Source: Kitasatospora griseola (GTDB lineage Bacteria; Actinomycetota; Actinomycetes; Streptomycetales; Streptomycetaceae). Taken from it: 54,087 nt of DNA. A program made the translations under genes and the position numbers. The stretch covers positions 127,271 to 181,357 of the forward strand of contig NZ_BMRI01000001.1 of the NCBI RefSeq assembly GCF_014648555.1, read 5' to 3'. Every line of letters begins with the position of its first letter. Within the stretch, counting starts at the first letter, position 1. The notes beneath the pieces are model-generated. The model had not been told where the DNA came from, did not search any database, and worked only from the letters and a program-made list of their open reading frames with translations. Shown in pieces: positions 50,724 to 54,087 of the stretch.

Positions 50724-50731
50724 TCCGGCCG

Positions 50732-51697
50732 GTGACCACCAGCCTGCTCCAACCACCCCTGCTCACCCGCCTGCTGGCCGCCGAACGGATCCTGATCGCC
50801 GGCGCGGGCGGCGGCTTCGACGTCTACGCCGGGCTGCCGCTCGCCCTCGCCCTGCGCGCCGCCGGGCGCGAAGTGCACCTGGCGAACCTCTCCTTCAGCA
50901 ACCTGTACGGCCTCGGCCTGGACGTCTGGCAGGCCCCGGACCTGGCCCGGATCACCCCCGACACCCGCTCCGCCGACGCCTACTTCCCCGAACGCTCCCT
51001 CGCCCGCTGGCTGCGCGAGCACCAACAGCCGGACACCGTCTGGGCGTTCCCCTCCACCGGCGTCCAACCGCTGCGCGACGCCTACCGGGCGCTGGTCGAG
51101 CTGTTCGACATCGACGCGATCCTGCTGGTCGACGGCGGCACCGACATCCTGCTGCGCGGCGACGAAGCCGGACTCGGCACCCCCGAGGAGGACATGGCCT
51201 CGCTCGCCGCCGTCGCCGGCCTCACCGACGTCCCGACCCGACTGGTCGCCTGCCTGGGCTTCGGCATCGACGCCCACCACGGCGTCAACCACGCCCTGGT
51301 ACTGGAGAACCTCGCCGCCCTGCACCGAGACGGCGGCTACCTCGGCGCGTTCTCACTCCCCGCCGACGCCCCCGAGGCCGCCCACTACCTGGACGCGGTG
51401 GCCCACGCCCGCGAGGAGTGCCCCGAGCACCCGAGCATCGTCCACGGCTCCGTCGCGGCCGCACTGCGCGGCGAGTTCGGCGACGTCCGCTTCACCGAAC
51501 GCACCGGCAACAGCGCCCTGTTCATCAACCCCCTGATGACGCTGTACTTCGGCGTCACCGTCGAAGCCCTCGCCGCCCGCAACCTCTACCTCGACCGGCT
51601 GGAACACACCGTCCTGATGCGCCAGATCGCCACCGCCATCGCCGCCTTCCAGGACTCCCTCCCCCGCCAGCGCCCGCCCCGGGCCTACCCGCACTGA
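50732..51697 (+). CDS. DUF1152-family protein, copy 1
   Basis: Encodes 321 residues. It fits DUF1152: an N-terminal GAGGGFDVYAGLPLALALRAAG Rossmann-like loop, LLVDGGTDILLRGDE in the middle, GFGIDAHHGVNHALVLENL, and a C-terminal LMTLYFGVTVEAL. The G-x-GGG-x-D and D-GGTD motifs suggest nucleotide or sugar-phosphate binding, but no reaction is known. It starts 22 nt after the SIP gene; the leaderless-type -10 suggests an independent transcript. It is one half of a tandem duplication. Confidence 0.85.
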   Translation: MTTSLLQPPLLTRLLAAERILIAGAGGGFDVYAGLPLALALRAAGREVHLANLSFSNLYGLGLDVWQAPDLARITPDTRSADAYFPERSLARWLREHQQPDTVWAFPSTGVQPLRDAYRALVELFDIDAILLVDGGTDILLRGDEAGLGTPEEDMASLAAVAGLTDVPTRLVACLGFGIDAHHGVNHALVLENLAALHRDGGYLGAFSLPADAPEAAHYLDAVAHAREECPEHPSIVHGSVAAALRGEFGDVRFTERTGNSALFINPLMTLYFGVTVEALAARNLYLDRLEHTVLMRQIATAIAAFQDSLPRQRPPRAYPH

Positions 51698-51741
51698 AAA
51701 CCCGGGTGCCGCGCCGACCGGCCCCTGTTACCGTCCGCCCG

Positions 51742-52707
51742 ATGACCACCAGCCTGCTCCAACCCCCGCTGATCACCCGCCTGCTGGCCGCCGAACGGAT
51801 CCTGATCGCCGGCGCGGGCGGCGGCCACGACATCTACGCCGGGCTGCCGCTCGCCCTCGCGCTGCGCGCCGCCGGACGCGAAGTGCACCTGGCGAACCTG
51901 GCGTTCACCCACCACTACGGGCTGGACGCGACCGCCTGGGAGGGCCCTCAGCTGGCCCGGATCACACCCGACACCCGCTCCGCCGAGCCGAAGTTCCCCG
52001 AGCGTTCGCTGGCCCGGTGGCTGCGCGATCACCGACAGCCGGACACCGTCTGGGCGTTCGCCTCCACCGGGGTGAAACCGCTGCGGGCCGCGTACCGGGC
52101 GCTGGTGCGCCGGCTCGGCGTCGACGCGATCCTGCTGGTCGACGGCGGCACCGACATCCTGCTGCGCGGCGACGAAGCCGGACTCGGCACCCCCGAGGAG
52201 GACATGGCCTCGCTCGCCGCCGTCGCCGGGCTGCGGTCGGTGCCGACCCGGCTGGTCGCCTGCCTGGGCTTCGGCATCGACGCCCACCACGGCGTCAACC
52301 ACGCCCTGGTGCTGGAGAACCTCGCCGCCCTGCACCGCGACGGCGGCTACCTCGGCGCGTTCTCACTCCCCGCCGACGCGCCGGAGACCGCGCTCTACCT
52401 GGACGCCGTCGAGCACGCCCCGGCCGCCGCGCCGGAGCGGCCGAGCATCGTGCAGGGGTCCGTCGCAGCGGCGCTGCGCGGCGGGTTCGGCGACGTCGGG
52501 CCCGCCGAGCGGGTGGTCGGCAGCGAACCGTTCGTCAACCCGCTGATGACGCTGTACTTCGGCGTCACCGTCGAGGCCCTCGCCGCCCGCAACCTCTACC
52601 TCGACCGGCTGGAGGGCACCGTGCAGACCCGGCAGATCGCCTCCGTCATCGCCGACTTCCGCGAGGAACTGCCCCGGCTGCGCCCCGCCCGGGCCTACCC
52701 GCACTGA
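51742..52707 (+). CDS. DUF1152-family protein, copy 2
   Basis: Encodes 321 residues, the same length as the upstream copy, with the same motifs (GAGGGHDIYAGLPLAL, VDGGTDILLRGDEAGLG, IDAHHGVNHAL). The two genes share 109 consecutive identical bases (51111-51219 and 52121-52229) and a 128-base stretch with two mismatches, while flanking parts have diverged. This suggests tandem duplication followed by local gene conversion. Diverged segments (FTHHYGLDATAWEG; VGPAERVVGSEP) may mark substrate differences. Confidence 0.85.
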   Translation: MTTSLLQPPLITRLLAAERILIAGAGGGHDIYAGLPLALALRAAGREVHLANLAFTHHYGLDATAWEGPQLARITPDTRSAEPKFPERSLARWLRDHRQPDTVWAFASTGVKPLRAAYRALVRRLGVDAILLVDGGTDILLRGDEAGLGTPEEDMASLAAVAGLRSVPTRLVACLGFGIDAHHGVNHALVLENLAALHRDGGYLGAFSLPADAPETALYLDAVEHAPAAAPERPSIVQGSVAAALRGGFGDVGPAERVVGSEPFVNPLMTLYFGVTVEALAARNLYLDRLEGTVQTRQIASVIADFREELPRLRPARAYPH

Positions 52708-52714
52708 CCGGGCG

Positions 52715-53260
52715 TCAGCCCTTGCGGGCCGCGGCGGCGATCTTCGCGGTGGTGTGGAAGAACCGCGAAGTCGCCTGCCCCTGGTACGACTTGGGGAAGC
52801 AGGTGGCCGGGTTGCCGTTCATCCGCCCGCCGCGCAGGTGCATCACCACGAACGCCGCGCCCTCGTTCGCGCCGATCATCTCCCAGTCGCCCTTCGGCGA
52901 GGCCGTCGGCAGCTCCACCTCCGGCGGCATCGGCTCGGAGAGGAACAGCACGCACAGCCGGACGTCCTCGGTGACCTCCACGCCCGCGAACGGGTCCGAC
53001 TCGACGACGGCCTCCACCTCCTCGACCGTCCGCAGCATCACCGGCACCGGGTACCCCAGGCCCTCGGCGAGCCCCGCCTCGATCCGGGCCGTCAGCGCCG
53101 CGCGGTCGGTCTCCGCGGTGCGGAAGAACACGTTGCCGCTCTGGATGTACGTCCGCACGCCGTCGAGACCGAGGCCCTCGAACAGCTCCCGCAACCGGTC
53201 CATCTTCACGGTGCGGCCACCGACGTTGATCGCCCGCAGGAAGGCAATGTAGGTCTCCAT
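52715..53260 (-). CDS. DUF1697-family protein
   Basis: Encodes 181 residues. It opens with METYIAFLRAINVGGRTVKM and has RTYIQSGNVFF (about residue 37), the two markers of DUF1697, and ends KSYQGQATSRFFHTTAKIA. Function of the family is unknown. TAGACT (minus strand, 53267-53272) ends 6 nt before the ATG without a Shine-Dalgarno, so it is probably leaderless. It converges on the second DUF1152 gene with 7 nt between stops. Confidence 0.88.
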   Translation of the reverse strand: METYIAFLRAINVGGRTVKMDRLRELFEGLGLDGVRTYIQSGNVFFRTAETDRAALTARIEAGLAEGLGYPVPVMLRTVEEVEAVVESDPFAGVEVTEDVRLCVLFLSEPMPPEVELPTASPKGDWEMIGANEGAAFVVMHLRGGRMNGNPATCFPKSYQGQATSRFFHTTAKIAAAARKG

Positions 53261-53315
53261 GGGCGGAGTCTAGGACGGGCCGCCGACAATCCGCGGTTCG
53301 GTCGGTGCGGCGGCC

Positions 53316-53321
53316 TACACT
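53316..53321 (+). promoter_or_regulatory. -10 element for the PNPOx-like gene
   Basis: TACACT ends 7 nt before the ATG at 53329, again without Shine-Dalgarno. It is 44 nt from the matching element of the divergent DUF1697 gene, so two leaderless promoters stand back to back. Confidence 0.5.
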
Positions 53322-53328
53322 CGCGCGC

Positions 53329-53802
53329 ATGACGACCTGGCAGGACTTCGAGCAGCAGGCTCCCGACCTCGCCCCGCGCATCCGCGCCCGCTTCGAGGCG
53401 CACCGGCACCATGTGCTCGCCACCTTGGCCAGGGACGGCTCGCCCCGGGTGAGCGGCATCGAGGTGGACTTCATCGGCGCCGACCTGTTCCTCGGTTCGA
53501 TGGCGGGCGCGGTCAAGGCCCTCGACCTGCGTCACGACCCGCGCTGCGCCCTGCACTCGAACCCGGGGCCGGACACCAGCATGACCGGCGGGGACGCGAA
53601 ACTCGCCCTGTCCGCCGTCGAGTTGACCGATCCGGTGGACATCGCCGGCTACCTGGCGGGCCTGCCCGAGCCGCCGCCCGGCCCGTTCCACGCGTTCCGG
53701 CTGGAACTGCGGCGGGCCACCCTGACCGAGGTGGCGGACGACCGGCTGGTGATCAGCACCTGGCAGCCGGGCGAGCAGGTCAAGGTGATCGAACGCCAGT
53801 AG
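53329..53802 (+). CDS. Pyridoxamine-5'-phosphate-oxidase-fold (PNPOx) protein
   Basis: Encodes 157 residues from an ATG placed by a leaderless-type -10. The split-barrel flavin fold is indicated by HHVLATLARDGSPRVSGIEV (about residues 27-46), LFLGSMAGAVKALDLRHDP and CALHSNPGPDTS. Members bind FMN or F420 and reduce small molecules or heme; the substrate here is unknown. Its stop lies within a terminator hairpin. Confidence 0.85.
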   Translation: MTTWQDFEQQAPDLAPRIRARFEAHRHHVLATLARDGSPRVSGIEVDFIGADLFLGSMAGAVKALDLRHDPRCALHSNPGPDTSMTGGDAKLALSAVELTDPVDIAGYLAGLPEPPPGPFHAFRLELRRATLTEVADDRLVISTWQPGEQVKVIERQ

Positions 53803-53834
53803 CGGCCTCCCCCGGTCGCCACGGGGAGGCCGCT
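53801..53834. terminator. Bidirectional terminator
   Basis: A perfect 12-bp stem (AGCGGCCTCCCC at 53801-53812, complement at 53823-53834) has a 10-nt loop, between convergent genes. Confidence 0.8.
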
Positions 53835-53846
53835 CCCGACGGGCCG

Positions 53847-54087
53847 TCAGCCGTTCGGCAGGATCACCGCCCGGCCGTCGATCCTCCCGGCGTGCAGGCG
53901 CTCGTACGCGAGCGGCGCCTCGTCGATGCCGTACGTCTCGACGTGGACGTCGATCGCCCCGGCGCGGGCCAGGTCCAGGACCTCGATCAGCTCGGAGCGG
54001 CTGCCCCAGTACGGGGAGCTGACGCGGACGTCGTAGGGCAGCGCGCCGAAGCCGACGGCCAGCGTGCCGCCGCCCAGGCCGACGACG
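53847..54087 (-). CDS. Zinc-type NAD(P)-dependent alcohol dehydrogenase, C-terminal part (5' end outside window)
   Basis: The minus strand is open from the right edge to a TGA at 53849-53847, giving about 79 residues. They read VVGLGGGTLAVGFGALPYDV, then SPYWGSRSELIEVLDLARAG and YERLHAGRIDGRAVILPNG, the C-terminal Rossmann and lid segments of medium-chain dehydrogenases. The metal ligands and coenzyme loop are off the window. Confidence 0.85.
   Translation of the reverse strand, partial: VVGLGGGTLAVGFGALPYDVRVSSPYWGSRSELIEVLDLARAGAIDVHVETYGIDEAPLAYERLHAGRIDGRAVILPNG

Overview
The window is very high-GC DNA. Its genes overlap by 4 nt, GTG starts are common and in-frame TTA codons are nearly absent. 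It carries DtxR/DmdR-type iron boxes, a WXG100/DUF1023 pair, SpoIIE phosphatase and P450 genes, and several TetR-regulated exporters. This fits a Streptomyces/Kitasatospora-type actinomycete chromosome, probably an accessory or arm region. No rRNA, tRNA, CRISPR array or intact IS element was recognised.

Layout. 1-4013: 3' part of an RHS/YD-repeat polymorphic toxin gene, a strong hairpin, and a small membrane-anchored protein that is a candidate immunity protein. 4014-4615: gene-free, with a hairpin and a spaced inverted repeat. 4616-16457: the centrepiece, an iron island. A FhuF-like Fe-S protein is divergent, across two iron boxes, from a nine-gene run: two FecCD permeases, an ATPase, a binding lipoprotein, then ATP-grasp ligase, NIS synthetase, MFS exporter, NIS synthetase and PLP decarboxylase. 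The last five match pvsABCDE (vibrioferrin) of Vibrio in type and order and are joined by 4-nt overlaps. 16496-19103: a class II aldolase/DapA-family operon divergent from an XRE-cupin regulator, with a repeated operator between them. 19184-27709: two secreted GH27 alpha-galactosidases, the second divergent from a sugar ABC importer, forming a galactoside/arabinoside utilisation block; the first has a TTG start and a TTA codon.

27751-31396: a Tat-exported hydrolase, an ABM-like protein, a scar of two gene remnants (class V aminotransferase and MFS tail), an isolated tsaD and a small secreted protein. 31746-34266: FBP-domain protein, DHA2 exporter and convergent TetR. 34514-36094: DacB/PBP4 carboxypeptidase. 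36217-39613: TetR, GPH-type transporter and sphingosine-1-phosphate-lyase-like PLP enzyme, overlapping. 39645-42048: TetR divergent from a DHA2 exporter across two palindromes. 42225-45404: WXG100-like protein, DUF1023 hydrolase and two paralogous small proteins, one a lipoprotein.

45685-54087: amino-acid-type binding lipoprotein, SpoIIE phosphatase, cytochrome P450, ArsC-like protein, siderophore-interacting flavoprotein, a tandem DUF1152 duplication, DUF1697 protein, PNPOx-like protein and the end of an alcohol dehydrogenase. Several genes here have a -10-like TAnnnT hexamer 6-8 nt before the start codon and no Shine-Dalgarno, which suggests leaderless mRNAs. All functional calls come from reading motifs by eye; no database search was run.
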